A stretch of 64,000 nt of DNA from the NCBI GenBank assembly GCA_025360015.1, contig JANYCZ010000042.1, positions 1-64,000 on the forward strand. The letters are read 5' to 3'. Shown in pieces: positions 25,714-34,819 of this stretch; the first letter of the stretch is position 1; every line of letters starts with the position of its first letter. The notes beneath the pieces are model-generated. The model saw only the letters and a program-made list of their open reading frames with translations. It was not told the DNA's origin and did not search any database. This stretch comes from Verrucomicrobiota bacterium. Its GTDB lineage: Bacteria; Verrucomicrobiota; Verrucomicrobiia; Verrucomicrobiales; Verrucomicrobiaceae. A program made the position numbers and the translations under genes.

Positions 25714-27357
25714 TCAACGATACTGAAATTCGGGGGACGCGGCGAGCAGCGCCACACATGAGGCGATGCGGATGTCGCGGTCTTTGTCATCACCGCTGAA
25801 TTCGGAATCCGCCTTCGCATCATCGTCCTCCGTGAGCAGTTGCAGCAGCACGGCGCGGCTTTTTTCCGCCACGTCCTGGCCGAGCATGCGCTGGCTCCAG
25901 AATGACAGCACCTGCCCGGCGGTGGTGCAGTCCGCAGGTGTGAGCGTGAGGAAATGGAAGGAGGCGACGCCCTTCCAACTGTCATCACGCAAATTGAGCG
26001 GCAGATTCCAGCGCCGCAGCAGGAAGGTGCCGCTCTGCCAGTAGCCGCTGGCGTCTGGATGTCCCGTCGGTGTGGGCCAGCGGAAGAGACGCTGGCCCAT
26101 TTCATCGAGCTGATAAACCACATCCATGCGTGGGGCGAAGTCCGCCCCCGTGGCGCGCAGGTAGCTGGCGAGGAACTCCAGCGGCCGCTTGAACTTCGTG
26201 GCGGGCGCGCTGCGATACTCCTCACTGAGCAAGATCACTTTCATGACGCGGGCGATTTGATCCGGCGCATCAAACGCAGCGGTGAACTCTGCGGCGGCCT
26301 GCGCGACAAGTGTTTCCGGCGGTGCATCACTCACAAAGCGGCGGCAGAGCTTTTCGGCCAGGAATCGCGCCGTGGCGGGATGCCGCGCCACGAGGTCGAT
26401 CACGCGCATGCCGTCCTCCAGCGCAGGGCGCTGCGAATCAAACTCCGTGGCGAGCACGCGCTTCTGATAGGGATCATGCCAGGCCTCGCGCACCATGAAT
26501 CTGCCGGTGTTGGGCCGCTTCACGCCGTCGTCATCCTCGGAGCCGTTTTCAACTGTCCAGCCAGTGAAAGCGCGCGCCGCTTCATACACATCCTGGTCGA
26601 TGTAGCCTGCGGGTTTGCCTTCGAGCGCACCGGGGACATCGCGCCATTTCGTGTGGAGGTGATTGAGGTAATTCCGCGCGCCGAGGGTGTGCAGCTCGAA
26701 GAGCTCACGCGCGAAGTTTTCATTCGCCGGGCTGGCACGGCTTTCCACGCCGTCGAGGTAGTAGATCATCGCCGCGCTTTGGGCGACGCCCTGCAGCAGC
26801 GTGCGGAAATTTCCCAGCGCGTTTGCGCGGATGACATCGCGATCATACGACGGCAGGGCGAGCATCACCGTCTCGTCTTTGTCCGCGTTCACGCTGAAGT
26901 GATTGTGCCAGAACTCCACGAGCATCTCGCGCACCTGCCACTGGCTGTGCACGCTGCGCACAAGTGCGGACATCATCACCTCCTCCATGGCGCGGTTCTT
27001 TTCCGCGTAGTCCACATCCTCTTTGCCGTTCAATGAAAACGTCTGCTCCAGCGGCTGATCGAGCAGGCGCAGCGGGCGGTTTTCATTCACCTTCTTTGCA
27101 GCCGTGGCTGCCATCATGGGCTTGGTGCCTGTGGCAGCAGCGGTGGCCATGGGCTGCGTTTCATACTCAATGTGCAGGCGCACATTTTTCAGTCGCTTCA
27201 GGCAGTCGGTGTCTGCTTTCTCATCGGGCGTAAGCTGGGTGGTCACCCAGGCCTCCCAGCCTGTGCGCTGCACTTCGGACAGGAGCGCGGGAGTGACGCC
27301 GAACGTGGCGCGGTTCAGCCAGCGGCGGAGATCAGGCGGTGAAGCGGTGGCGGGCAT
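25714..27357 (-). CDS. DUF1800 protein
   Basis: The 547-residue product from the ATG at 27357 begins MPATASPPDLRRWLNRATFGVTPALLSEVQRTGWEAWV, the standard DUF1800 opening. Other blocks typical of the family are MLVEFWHNHFSVNADKDE, ANENFARELFELHTLGARN and the closing RPLEFLASYLRATG. It has no clear signal peptide, so export, if any, must rely on its DUF1501 partner. The frame remains open upstream to 27744, through the REP-like palindrome, but that part has no family similarity. It is the first gene of the DUF1800-DUF1501 operon. Confidence 0.93.
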   Translation of the reverse strand: MPATASPPDLRRWLNRATFGVTPALLSEVQRTGWEAWVTTQLTPDEKADTDCLKRLKNVRLHIEYETQPMATAAATGTKPMMAATAAKKVNENRPLRLLDQPLEQTFSLNGKEDVDYAEKNRAMEEVMMSALVRSVHSQWQVREMLVEFWHNHFSVNADKDETVMLALPSYDRDVIRANALGNFRTLLQGVAQSAAMIYYLDGVESRASPANENFARELFELHTLGARNYLNHLHTKWRDVPGALEGKPAGYIDQDVYEAARAFTGWTVENGSEDDDGVKRPNTGRFMVREAWHDPYQKRVLATEFDSQRPALEDGMRVIDLVARHPATARFLAEKLCRRFVSDAPPETLVAQAAAEFTAAFDAPDQIARVMKVILLSEEYRSAPATKFKRPLEFLASYLRATGADFAPRMDVVYQLDEMGQRLFRWPTPTGHPDASGYWQSGTFLLRRWNLPLNLRDDSWKGVASFHFLTLTPADCTTAGQVLSFWSQRMLGQDVAEKSRAVLLQLLTEDDDAKADSEFSGDDKDRDIRIASCVALLAASPEFQYR

Positions 27358-27483
27358 GGGAGTATTGAATCGTAAATGGAGTTCAAGGGCAAGGCAAATG
27401 CGTGGGGCTGGGCGCGTCGCGCCGCAGGGAGGATGGATCTCGCGGGGCTGTGGAGTGGCTTGGCTGCGCGGAGTCCGCACGGG

Positions 27484-27502
27484 CCGCACTCGGAGAGTGC
27501 GG
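27484..27502. repeat. REP-like 19-bp palindrome, copy 4
   Basis: The core is identical to the other three copies. It lies in the 241-bp spacer between the DUF1800 start (27357) and the sulfatase stop (27599). The flanks are CCCACGCCGCGCTG on the right and GGG on the left, one base different from copy 3. Confidence 0.85.
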
Positions 27503-27598
27503 CCCACGCCGCGCTGAAGGGAACGGGGGTGAAATGCGTAAAGAGGGCGCCGCGCTACCCAGAGCCTCCTAAAGCAGGCACTCCAGAAAAGCGCTGGT

Positions 27599-29191
27599 TT
27601 ACTCCACCTTTTTCCCTTTGCCTTTCCCCTTCCCTTTCGGCGGCATGGCAGGCGTGGGTTTGCGAATGACAACCGGTACAGCGTTCGGCTGCGCGGCACC
27701 GGGGGTGCTACGCCCCCTGCCAATGATCTGCTCCAGCTCAGCATTCATCTTCGTCACGATCTCAGGGTTCGTTCCCTGCACATTGTCCTTCTCGGCAATG
27801 TCCGTCTTCAGATTGTAAAGCTGCGTGTCGGGCAGACCTTTCTCGCCGGGGCTGCCCGGGCGTGGATCGCTCCAGCCGCCGGAGCCAGCGCAGAGTTCCA
27901 GCTTCCAGTCGCCTTCACGCAGAGCGAAGGAACCGTTGATGGAATGATGAATCACACTCTCGCGCACCGGCTTGCCGGATTCAGCTAGCAGCGCGGGCAT
28001 GAAGCTGAAGCTGTCTTCGGCCGCGTTCTCAGGCAGCTTCACCCCCACAGCATCGGCAGCCGTGGCCATGAAATCCGTGAGACACACGATCTGCGCGGAG
28101 GTCTGGCCGCCCTTCACCTTCGCGGGCCAGCGCACGATGAATGGCACTCGGTGCCCCCCATCAAAGATGTCCGCCTTGTGGCCACGCATGTTGTAGCTCG
28201 GGTTGTGCCCTGCGGCGAGCAGCTTGGGATAGTCCGCGCTGGGTGAGCAGCCGTTGTCGCTCGTGACGATGATGAGTGTGTCCTTGGCGATGCCAGCCTC
28301 TTCCGTGGCACGCATGATCTGGCCGAGGGCATCGTCCGTCTCCATGACGAAGTCGGCGTAGAGACTGATCCCGCTTTTACCCTGCCACTTCTCGCTGGGC
28401 AGGATGGGGGTGTGGGGAGAGTTCAGCGGCAGGTACAGAAAGAATGGCGCGCCTTGTTTCGCTTTCGCTTCGATGACCTTCTTCGCTTCACGCGTGAAGG
28501 TGGGCAGCACGTCTTCGCCACGGAAGCCAGGGGAGCCCGGGCCTTCGCGGGTGTAGCTCACGGGGCCGCCTTTGTTCATGACGAGCTTGATCTTGTCCGT
28601 GGGGTTGGCCACGACGTGATCGTTTTCGATGAAGCAGTAGGGCACCATGTCCAGCGAGGCGCTGATGCCGAAGTAGGTGTCAAAGCCGATGCTGGTTGGG
28701 CCGTTGGTGATGGGCTTGGTGTAGTCCACGTTGTTCACCTGCTCGGCCTTTTCGATGTTCAGTTCCTCGATGGCTCCGGTGCGCACCCAGTCCATGCCCA
28801 TGTGCCATTTTCCCACACAATGCGTCGAGTAGCCCTGCGCCTTGAGCATGCCCGCCACCGTCAGACGCTCCTGCTCGATCAAGCGCGGGCTGAGGCCGCC
28901 GAGCACGCCGCTTTGCAGCTTGGTGCGCCAGGCGTAGCGGCCCGTCATCACACCATAGCGGGTCGGGGAACAAACGCTGGAGCCCGAATGTGCATCGGTG
29001 AAAATCATGCCTTCCTTGGCAAGGCGGTCGAAGCCGGGCGTGGCGATCTTGCCTTCGGGATTGAGGCATTTCACATCGCCGTAGCCCAGATCATCGCAGA
29101 GGATGAAGATGATGTTGGGTTTGTCGCCAGCACTGGACGTGACGGCGAAGGCGAGGCACAGCAAACTCGTGAGAGCAAAGAATCGGTTCAT
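27599..29191 (-). CDS. Secreted sulfatase (arylsulfatase family)
   Basis: The 530-residue product has a signal peptide (MNRFFALTSLLCLAFAVTSSAG). The sulfatase active site is complete: metal-binding Asp33-Asp34 (LCDDLGYGD), the formylglycine motif CSPTR at 74-78, and GKWHMG downstream. A late TSDNGCSP block supplies more metal ligands. The tail GKGKGKGKK is Lys/Gly-rich and may help anchor the enzyme to polyanions. A separate formylglycine-generating enzyme is needed and is not in this window. The natural substrate is probably a sulfated polysaccharide, by analogy with the phylum. Two small genes precede it on the same strand, the nearer ending 23 bases upstream. Confidence 0.93.
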   Translation of the reverse strand: MNRFFALTSLLCLAFAVTSSAGDKPNIIFILCDDLGYGDVKCLNPEGKIATPGFDRLAKEGMIFTDAHSGSSVCSPTRYGVMTGRYAWRTKLQSGVLGGLSPRLIEQERLTVAGMLKAQGYSTHCVGKWHMGMDWVRTGAIEELNIEKAEQVNNVDYTKPITNGPTSIGFDTYFGISASLDMVPYCFIENDHVVANPTDKIKLVMNKGGPVSYTREGPGSPGFRGEDVLPTFTREAKKVIEAKAKQGAPFFLYLPLNSPHTPILPSEKWQGKSGISLYADFVMETDDALGQIMRATEEAGIAKDTLIIVTSDNGCSPSADYPKLLAAGHNPSYNMRGHKADIFDGGHRVPFIVRWPAKVKGGQTSAQIVCLTDFMATAADAVGVKLPENAAEDSFSFMPALLAESGKPVRESVIHHSINGSFALREGDWKLELCAGSGGWSDPRPGSPGEKGLPDTQLYNLKTDIAEKDNVQGTNPEIVTKMNAELEQIIGRGRSTPGAAQPNAVPVVIRKPTPAMPPKGKGKGKGKKVE

Positions 29192-29213
29192 GGTTGAACC
29201 GCCTTCAACGCGC

Positions 29214-29534
29214 TCAAGCCTCCGAGCTATCGAGATATTCCAAGGCCTTCGAGAAACTGGACTGGGTGAGGAAATGATTCAGCCGTGGCGGCAGCTGAGC
29301 GCGCAGTTTGACATGCTCGGCTGCGAGCTCTTCCGAGACCTGCTTCAGCGCCTCCAGATGCGCCGCTGCATCTCGATCCCGAAAGGCATGGTCGGCGATG
29401 AGATCGAGACGGCGTTGAAGAAGCGTGCGCAGGGAATCAAAAGAGGTCATGCCTGCATGAATGGCACTCAGTTTAAAGGCGTGCATTGCAGAATTTGGAG
29501 CGGCAGGCAGAAAGATTCCGAGCAAGTCTCCCAT
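29214..29534 (-). CDS. Small helical protein of unknown function
   Basis: The 106-residue product is not recognised. From Met29 on it is strongly helical and charged (MTSFDSLRTLLQRRLDLIADHAFRDRDAAAHLEALKQVSEELAAEHVKLR), which suggests a coiled coil. Its ATG at 29534 directly follows the TAA of the small HTH gene (29535), suggesting translational coupling; the internal ATG at 29450 is an alternative start. The sulfatase begins 23 bases downstream on the same strand, so the three genes may be one unit. No function can be given. Confidence 0.6.
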   Translation of the reverse strand: MGDLLGIFLPAAPNSAMHAFKLSAIHAGMTSFDSLRTLLQRRLDLIADHAFRDRDAAAHLEALKQVSEELAAEHVKLRAQLPPRLNHFLTQSSFSKALEYLDSSEA

Positions 29535-29687
29535 TTACAGCGGCGGCTTAGGCATCATCGCGATCACCATCAGAACCTTGGAGATCTTCATGCCCATGCG
29601 GATGGCAATGATGTCGGGCGCTTTGCCGCGGGTAAAGAGAGTTTGAATTTCCTTCTCTTTGGGAGTCAGAGTGGGTTTGTTTGTCAT
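29535..29687 (-). CDS. Tiny LuxR-type helix-turn-helix protein
   Basis: The 50-residue product reads MTNKPTLTPKEKEIQTLFTRG followed by KAPDIIAIRMGMKISKVLMVIAMM. This matches the spacing of a GerE/LuxR-type HTH (LT-x-KE-x-EI, then G-x-x-x-IA-x-x-MG and V-x-x-x-I). It has no receiver or ligand domain. An in-frame ATG at 29723 would add 12 residues. Its stop touches the start of the 29214 gene, so the two should be co-translated. It may regulate this cluster; that is inference. The 247-bp stretch upstream (29688-29934) holds nothing else I can support. Confidence 0.5.
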   Translation of the reverse strand: MTNKPTLTPKEKEIQTLFTRGKAPDIIAIRMGMKISKVLMVIAMMPKPPL

Positions 29688-29934
29688 ACAAGTGATGACA
29701 CCTCCACCTCTCTCGGCGTTCATTGACTACCTCCAGTACCTGCAGGACGAGAGTTCGGGCGTTGGAGACGGAGAGTATTGCCGTCACCCAGCGCACCCAC
29801 GCAAGATAATTTCCATAACAGGACATGCAAGGGAGCGTTCTCCATTGCACAAAGCCATCGAAACAAACGCGGCCTCGAACTTTTGACCGCAAGGGGCAAG
29901 GCAAGCCGTTGCTGCGGGTCGCTCCACAACGCTG

Positions 29935-30333
29935 TCATTCCAAACTCACGGGGCGCACTTTCGAAACCAGACCCTTCTCAAGATCGAATTCCCACTGCCA
30001 GCCGCCGTCGCCATGATCAAAACGATAGATCATGCCTTGGTCGTTAATGGAAGAAGGCTTTCCCAACAATTCAATGACTTTCTCCTTGGCCAGGCCCACG
30101 GGCGACCACTGTTTCATCAACTGGTGCATTTCAAGCAAAGCACCGGCACCACTGCCATTACTGTTGGCGCGGCTAGCTGATATCTTTTTGGCCAAGGCCT
30201 CAGTGCTCTCCTGGCTCTTGCCGGTCACGGCGGGCTCCTTGGGAGGCGTCTCCGCACGGCTCTCGTCACCGCTGTTTGAGCACATGAAGATCACGGCAAG
30301 CTGAAGCAGATGATGAAGTGGAGTACGTTTCAT
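29935..30333 (-). CDS. Exported protein of unknown function
   Basis: The 132-residue product from the ATG at 30333 has a hydrophobic leader (MKRTPLHHLLQLAVIFMCSNSG), then a low-complexity Glu/Ser/Lys stretch, and a C-terminal 60-residue domain (GLAKEKVIELLGKPSSINDQGMIYRFDHGDGGWQWEFDLEKG). That domain recalls the SmpA/OmlA/BamE fold, where a helix is followed by GxP and a WxxxF strand pattern. A Cys at the end of the leader could be lipidated, but the lipobox is weak. There is no operon partner; the ATG at 30381 is a poorer start. Confidence 0.6.
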   Translation of the reverse strand: MKRTPLHHLLQLAVIFMCSNSGDESRAETPPKEPAVTGKSQESTEALAKKISASRANSNGSGAGALLEMHQLMKQWSPVGLAKEKVIELLGKPSSINDQGMIYRFDHGDGGWQWEFDLEKGLVSKVRPVSLE

Positions 30334-30512
30334 GTACCCATTAACGGCGGAGGGACGAATAACCGTATGATCAGTGTTCATGCTGGAGATCTTTTTCTAC
30401 TCAAAAAAGATACCACGGCGTGATGCACTCTCTGGTTATAGCGCGGCGTGACCTACGGCACGCAGAATTCAGTCGGAACAAGCCACGGTCTGGCGGCTCC
30501 CCCCTACCCTGA

Positions 30513-30917
30513 CTACTCAGCAGCCTTGGCCGGCGCCTCGCCATCCTTCGCCTCTTCACCTTCCACCGGCAGATCCGGCAGCGGCGCTGGCAGATTGTCG
30601 ATGATGTTGAGCAGCGGCACACCCCGCTCCACGGATTTGTCGAGGCGGAAGAAGAGCTGGGGGCTGCTGCGCAGTTTGACGCGCTTGTAGAGGTCCCGCT
30701 GGATGAACCCGCGAGCCTTGACGAGCTTGGCAAGGGCCGCGTCCTGCTGGTGCGGCTTGCCGATGACACCCACATACACAAAGCACTGCCGCATGTCGGG
30801 CGTGGGGCTGACGTCGTGAATGGTCACGAGACAGCCCTCGTTGCGGAAATCCTTTTCGAGGATGGTGGCGAGCTCACGGCGAATGAGTTCGCGTACTTTA
30901 TCGACTCGGAGGGACAT
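30513..30917 (-). CDS. rbfA: Ribosome-binding factor A
   Basis: The 134-residue product has the RbfA KH-like core: MSLRVDKVRELIRRELATILEKDF, then the VTIHDVSPTPDMRQCFVYVGV strand pair and the typical RLDKSVERGVPLLNIID near residue 95-110. It binds the 30S subunit and aids 16S rRNA 5'-end maturation, notably in the cold. The acidic alanine-rich tail (GEEAKDGEAPAKAAE) is dispensable in other members. It is the last gene of the nusA-infB-rbfA operon, 91 bases after infB, with a large hairpin in that gap. Confidence 0.95.
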   Translation of the reverse strand: MSLRVDKVRELIRRELATILEKDFRNEGCLVTIHDVSPTPDMRQCFVYVGVIGKPHQQDAALAKLVKARGFIQRDLYKRVKLRSSPQLFFRLDKSVERGVPLLNIIDNLPAPLPDLPVEGEEAKDGEAPAKAAE

Positions 30918-30938
30918 AGGGCAGTTTAAAGGGGCAGG

Positions 30939-30995
30939 TCAGGTTTCAGGTTCCAGTCAGCAGCGTGAGTGACACCCCTGCGGCCTGAAACCTGA
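30939..30995. repeat. Intercistronic inverted repeat between infB and rbfA
   Basis: TCAGGTTTCAGG and CCTGAAACCTGA form a perfect 12-bp inverted repeat with a 33-base loop, between the infB stop (31009) and the rbfA start (30917). No T-tract follows. It may be a processing site, a REP-type element, or a hairpin protecting infB mRNA. Confidence 0.75.
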
Positions 30996-31008
30996 TCGGC
31001 AAACTAGA

Positions 31009-33255
31009 TCAGAGAGTTTGGGCGATTTTTTCGAATTCGTAGCACTCGATGACGTCGTTTTCCACGTAGTCGCTGAAGCCGGAGAGCTTGATGCCGCACT
31101 CCATTCCGTTGCGGACTTCGTTGACTTCGTCCTGGAAGCGGCGCAGCGTTTCAAAGCCACCGTCATAGACGGCCTGGCCGTCACGCAGCACGCGTGCGCG
31201 CTGCTTGCGGTTCATGACACCATCCGTAACGACGGAACCACCGACGGAACCCTTGTTCACCTTGAAGACCTGCTTCACGCGGGCATGGCCAATGACCTTC
31301 TCGCGGGTGAGCGGATCCAGCAGGCCAGCCATGGCTTCCTTCACCTGATCGATCAGTTCGTAAATGATGGAGTAGAGCTTCACCTGCACCGTCTCGCGTT
31401 TCGAAACGGTGAGGGCCTTGTTCTCCACCTTGACGTTGAAGCCGATGATGATGGCGTCCGAGGCGCTGGCCAGGAGCACGTCGGATTCGTTGATGGCGCC
31501 GACTTCCTGATGCAGGATGTCGAGGTTGCACTTGTCGCTCTGGATGTCGTTGAGGCACTTGGCCACGGCCTCCACGGAGCCCTGCACGTCGCACTTGAGG
31601 ACAATTTTGAGGGCCTTCTTGTTGCTGTCCTCGATGCTGGCAAAGAGGTGCTCCAGGGTTGAGCGACGCGGGACGTTGAGCTTCTTGTGGCGGATCTCCT
31701 CCAGACGCTCTTCGCTGAGTTTCTTGACGTCGCGCTCGCTGTTCATGACGACGACTTCGTCTCCCACGTGCGGCATGTCGCTGAAGCCGATGACTTCGCA
31801 AGGCATGCCGGGCAGGACTTCCTTGATAGATTCGCCACGGTCGTTGATCAGGGCTTTCACCTTGCCCCAGAGCGGGCCGCAGATGAAGGGCTGGCCGACT
31901 TTGAGCGAGCCCTGGCCGATGATGACGGTGGCCACGGGGCCTTTGCCGGCGACCATGGAGGATTCGATGACCGTCGCACGCGGCGAGGCCTTGGGGTCTG
32001 CCTTCAGCTCCAGCACTTCAGCCTGGAGCGACATGGTTTCGAGCAGGTTGTCGAGTCCGAGGCCGGTCTTGGCCGAGACTTCCATGACTTCGATCTCACC
32101 ACCCCAGTCCACTGGCGCGAGGCCGATGTCCTGCAGCTGGCTTTTCACGCGCAAGATGTTCGCGCCGGGCAGGTCGCACTTGTTCAGCGCCACCATGAGC
32201 TGCACTCCAGCGGCCTTGGCGTGGCTGAGCGCTTCCTTGGTCTGCGGCATGATGCCGTCATCCGCAGCGATGACGAGAACGACGATGTCGGTGACGTTGG
32301 CACCACGCGCACGCATGGCCGAGAAGGCGGCGTGGCCGGGGGTGTCGATGAAGGTGATGGGCTTGCCGTTATGCCAGATGCAGTAGGCACCGATGTGCTG
32401 GGTGATGCCACCCGCTTCTCCAGCGGTGACCTGCGTCTTGCGCAGGGCATCCAGCAGGGAGGTCTTGCCATGGTCAACGTGCCCCATGAAGGTGATGATC
32501 GGGGCGCGGAGTTCCAGTTTCTCCTCCGCCACTTCTTCGACAACCTGGGCGACAGGCTCGACGATGACTTCCTCGACCTTGTGAACGCCGCCGCCTTTTT
32601 CGCGCTTGTCGCGCTCGAGTTTGAAGCCGTGCTTCTCGCAGATTTTCTCGGCGATCTCGATGTCGATGGCCTTGTCCGCGCTGGCGAAGACTTTGAAGGC
32701 GATGAGTTCGGAAATGATCTTGAAGGGCTTCAGGCCCATCTTGTCCGCCAGATCCTTCACCACGATCGGGGGCTTCAGGTGGATGATTTTTTCACCGCTT
32801 TCACTGATCTCAAAATCCGGCACCGTCACCTCTGCAGGCGCGGCGTGCACGATCGGCACGACCGGCCTCGGCGGCGTGGGGTCATTGAGCAGGGAGATCG
32901 GCGGCAGCGCGTTCGCCTGGGCGTTTTCATCCACCGGACGGCGGCGCACCTTGGGCTTGTCATCATCCTCGAAGAGGTTCAGCGCGGCGGCTTTGCGCTC
33001 GTCCAGCGTCGGCTTCGCGGGTGCTGGGGGTGCCTCGGGCTCCGGCGGCGGAGCGGGCTTGTTCTTGGCTCCCAATGGCGGCAGCGAGTGGTCTTTAGCC
33101 GGTCCTCTGCTCCGGGGCTTCTTTCCCTCAATCAACGACAGAACCTCACCTTTGACTTCTTTTTTGGGCTTGGCGCTGTCGGCAGGCACAGCCGCCTCAA
33201 CGACCTCGTCGGTGGGGGACTTGCTCTTTTTGGCGGATGAGGGTTTGCTGGGCAT
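31009..33255 (-). CDS. infB: Translation initiation factor IF-2
   Basis: The 748-residue GTPase brings fMet-tRNA to the 30S subunit. A charged, Pro/Lys-rich N-terminal arm (about 1-145) is followed by the IF2 N-terminal subdomain (about 160-215). The GTPase motifs are intact: GHVDHGKT at 258-265, DTPGH at 304-308 and NKCD at 358-361. Domains II to IV follow, ending [22 protein letters not shown]. The start [14 protein letters not shown] is set by the ATG at 33255, 89 bases after nusA. It is the middle gene of the operon. The N-terminal arm is shorter than in enteric IF-2alpha (890 residues). Confidence 0.97.
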   Translation of the reverse strand: MPSKPSSAKKSKSPTDEVVEAAVPADSAKPKKEVKGEVLSLIEGKKPRSRGPAKDHSLPPLGAKNKPAPPPEPEAPPAPAKPTLDERKAAALNLFEDDDKPKVRRRPVDENAQANALPPISLLNDPTPPRPVVPIVHAAPAEVTVPDFEISESGEKIIHLKPPIVVKDLADKMGLKPFKIISELIAFKVFASADKAIDIEIAEKICEKHGFKLERDKREKGGGVHKVEEVIVEPVAQVVEEVAEEKLELRAPIITFMGHVDHGKTSLLDALRKTQVTAGEAGGITQHIGAYCIWHNGKPITFIDTPGHAAFSAMRARGANVTDIVVLVIAADDGIMPQTKEALSHAKAAGVQLMVALNKCDLPGANILRVKSQLQDIGLAPVDWGGEIEVMEVSAKTGLGLDNLLETMSLQAEVLELKADPKASPRATVIESSMVAGKGPVATVIIGQGSLKVGQPFICGPLWGKVKALINDRGESIKEVLPGMPCEVIGFSDMPHVGDEVVVMNSERDVKKLSEERLEEIRHKKLNVPRRSTLEHLFASIEDSNKKALKIVLKCDVQGSVEAVAKCLNDIQSDKCNLDILHQEVGAINESDVLLASASDAIIIGFNVKVENKALTVSKRETVQVKLYSIIYELIDQVKEAMAGLLDPLTREKVIGHARVKQVFKVNKGSVGGSVVTDGVMNRKQRARVLRDGQAVYDGGFETLRRFQDEVNEVRNGMECGIKLSGFSDYVENDVIECYEFEKIAQTL

Positions 33256-33344
33256 GAGAGATTGAGATCGGGCGAGCGGCGGGGGAGGCTGGCTGGTCGG
33301 AAGTTGGGGGTTGGTTTGAAATCGTTGTCATGGCGGCACAGGGG

Positions 33345-34610
33345 CTACTCCTTTGCAGGAGCGGAAGCATGTGCTGCGGCTTTGTCGAAAATCTGCTGGG
33401 CCAGGGCGGCGTCTCCACCGAGAACCTCGGCGATGTCAGCGACATCGACTCCGGTTGCCAGCGTTTTGAGGTCGCCCATGCCACCTTGGGTGAGCTGGCG
33501 GGCCACATCCGCCGTGATGCCAAGGGCATCCACGAGATGATGCACCGCGCTGCCCATCTGGCCTTCGAAGACCTCGGCGGCGTGTTCATCCTTCTCGATG
33601 ACGAGATCCATGCCCACGAGGCGTGAAGTCAGACGCGCATTCTGGCCGCGACGACCGATGGCCTTCGAGAGGTCTTCATCAGTAACGGTGAGACGAGCCT
33701 CTTTCTTCTCGGTATTCACGGAGATGGAGATGACCTTGATCGGCTTCAGCGCTTCACGCACGAACTCAGCAGGATCAGATTTCCAGCGGATGATGTCCAC
33801 TTTCTCGTTGTTCAGCTCACGGACGATGTTCTTCACCCGTGCGCCACGCAGGCCCACGCAGGCGCCCACAGGGTCCACCTTTTCATCGGCGCTGTGCACG
33901 GCCACCTTCGTACGATAACCGGCTTCACGGGCAATACTCGCGATCTCCACGGTGCGATCCCCGATTTCGCTGACTTCAAATTCAAACAGACGGCGCACAA
34001 AATTCGGATGCGCGCGGGACAGGATGATTTCCGGGCCGCGGCCGCTGTCCTTTTCCACCGCCTTGACGTAGAAACGCATGCGGTCGCCGGGGGTGTAGTC
34101 CTCGGTGGACACACGTTCCTTGGAGGTCATGACGCCTTCGAATTTGCCGAGATCGACGATCACATCGGACTTCTCAAAACGACGCACCACGCCGCTGACG
34201 ACGTCTCCAGTACGGTCCTTGAATTCCTCATAGAGGTTTTCCTTCTCCGCCATGCGGAGGCGCTGCAGCATCGTCTGCTTCGCGGTCTGCGCGGCGATGC
34301 GGCCCATGTTGTTGGGCGTGACTTCGACTTCGATCTCATCGCCAAGTTCGGCGCTCTTCTTGAAGCGCTTGGCCGTGGCGAGCGGGAGCTCCTCCCAGCG
34401 GTTGGTCACGGTCTCCACCGCGATCAGCTTGGCAAAGGCCTTGATCGTTCCTTTGTCAGGATCAATGTCGATGCGGAGTTCGCGTGCGGGGCCGATGCTT
34501 TTCTTGGAGGCGGCGAGCAATGCCTGTGACAGGGCCTCGACCATTTTTGCACGGTCGATACCTTTCTCTTTCTCGTAATAGTCGAAAAGGGCTTTGAGTT
34601 CGCTGATCAT
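33345..34610 (-). CDS. nusA: Transcription termination/antitermination factor NusA
   Basis: The 421-residue product has the NusA layout: the RNA-polymerase-binding N-domain (1-130), an S1 domain (GDVVSGVVRRFEKSDVIVDLGKFEGVM), and two KH domains (KVAVHSADEKVDPVGACVGLRG and LSKAIGRRGQNARLTSRLVG). A short C-terminal extension has one acidic helical repeat. It modulates pausing, termination and antitermination. It leads the operon nusA-infB-rbfA. The rimP gene that usually precedes nusA is absent from this spot. A strong terminator hairpin lies in its leader, between the promoter at 34700-34727 and the ATG, which fits autoregulation. Confidence 0.97.
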   Translation of the reverse strand: MISELKALFDYYEKEKGIDRAKMVEALSQALLAASKKSIGPARELRIDIDPDKGTIKAFAKLIAVETVTNRWEELPLATAKRFKKSAELGDEIEVEVTPNNMGRIAAQTAKQTMLQRLRMAEKENLYEEFKDRTGDVVSGVVRRFEKSDVIVDLGKFEGVMTSKERVSTEDYTPGDRMRFYVKAVEKDSGRGPEIILSRAHPNFVRRLFEFEVSEIGDRTVEIASIAREAGYRTKVAVHSADEKVDPVGACVGLRGARVKNIVRELNNEKVDIIRWKSDPAEFVREALKPIKVISISVNTEKKEARLTVTDEDLSKAIGRRGQNARLTSRLVGMDLVIEKDEHAAEVFEGQMGSAVHHLVDALGITADVARQLTQGGMGDLKTLATGVDVADIAEVLGGDAALAQQIFDKAAAHASAPAKE

Positions 34611-34634
34611 ATAAAATTCGTGATTTCACCAGAC

Positions 34635-34662
34635 AAAAAAGAGCGGGGAGGACCCCACTCTC
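34635..34662 (-). terminator. Terminator-like hairpin in the nusA leader (probable attenuator)
   Basis: On the minus strand AGAGTGGGG and CCCCGCTCT form a 9-bp stem (one G-T pair) with a 4-base TCCT loop type, followed at once by six T residues. It lies 25 bases ahead of the nusA ATG. The next gene upstream is on the other strand (34820), so no upstream minus-strand unit needs ending here. It can only act on the nusA operon transcript itself. Confidence 0.8.
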
Positions 34663-34699
34663 GCCGTGAAAACGCTAATTCTGTCCGGGAAGGACGCGG

Positions 34700-34727
34700 A
34701 TCATACGGGCATGCCAAGATTCAGCAA
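34700..34727 (-). promoter_or_regulatory. Sigma70-type promoter of the nusA operon
   Basis: On the minus strand the -35 box TTGCTG (34727-34722) and the -10 box TATGAT (34705-34700) are 16 bases apart. Transcription would start near 34693, giving a leader of about 83 bases that includes the terminator hairpin at 34635-34662. The call rests on consensus matching by eye. Confidence 0.6.
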
Positions 34728-34819
34728 GCAGAAAAATTGCTTGGAATTCCGCAGTTTTCTCAGGCGTTTTAACGAGGGCTAATTTGCTACGTCTCATTCA
34801 CTTTTGACCACCTCACACC

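Noticed and set aside
27358-27744. Upstream extension of the DUF1800 gene
   Set aside because: The added residues pass through the REP-like palindrome and have no family similarity; the ATG at 27357 matches the family start.
31687-33240. 517-codon plus-strand frame opposite infB
   Set aside because: Fully antisense to IF-2 with no domain; Asp/His/Arg-rich shadow.
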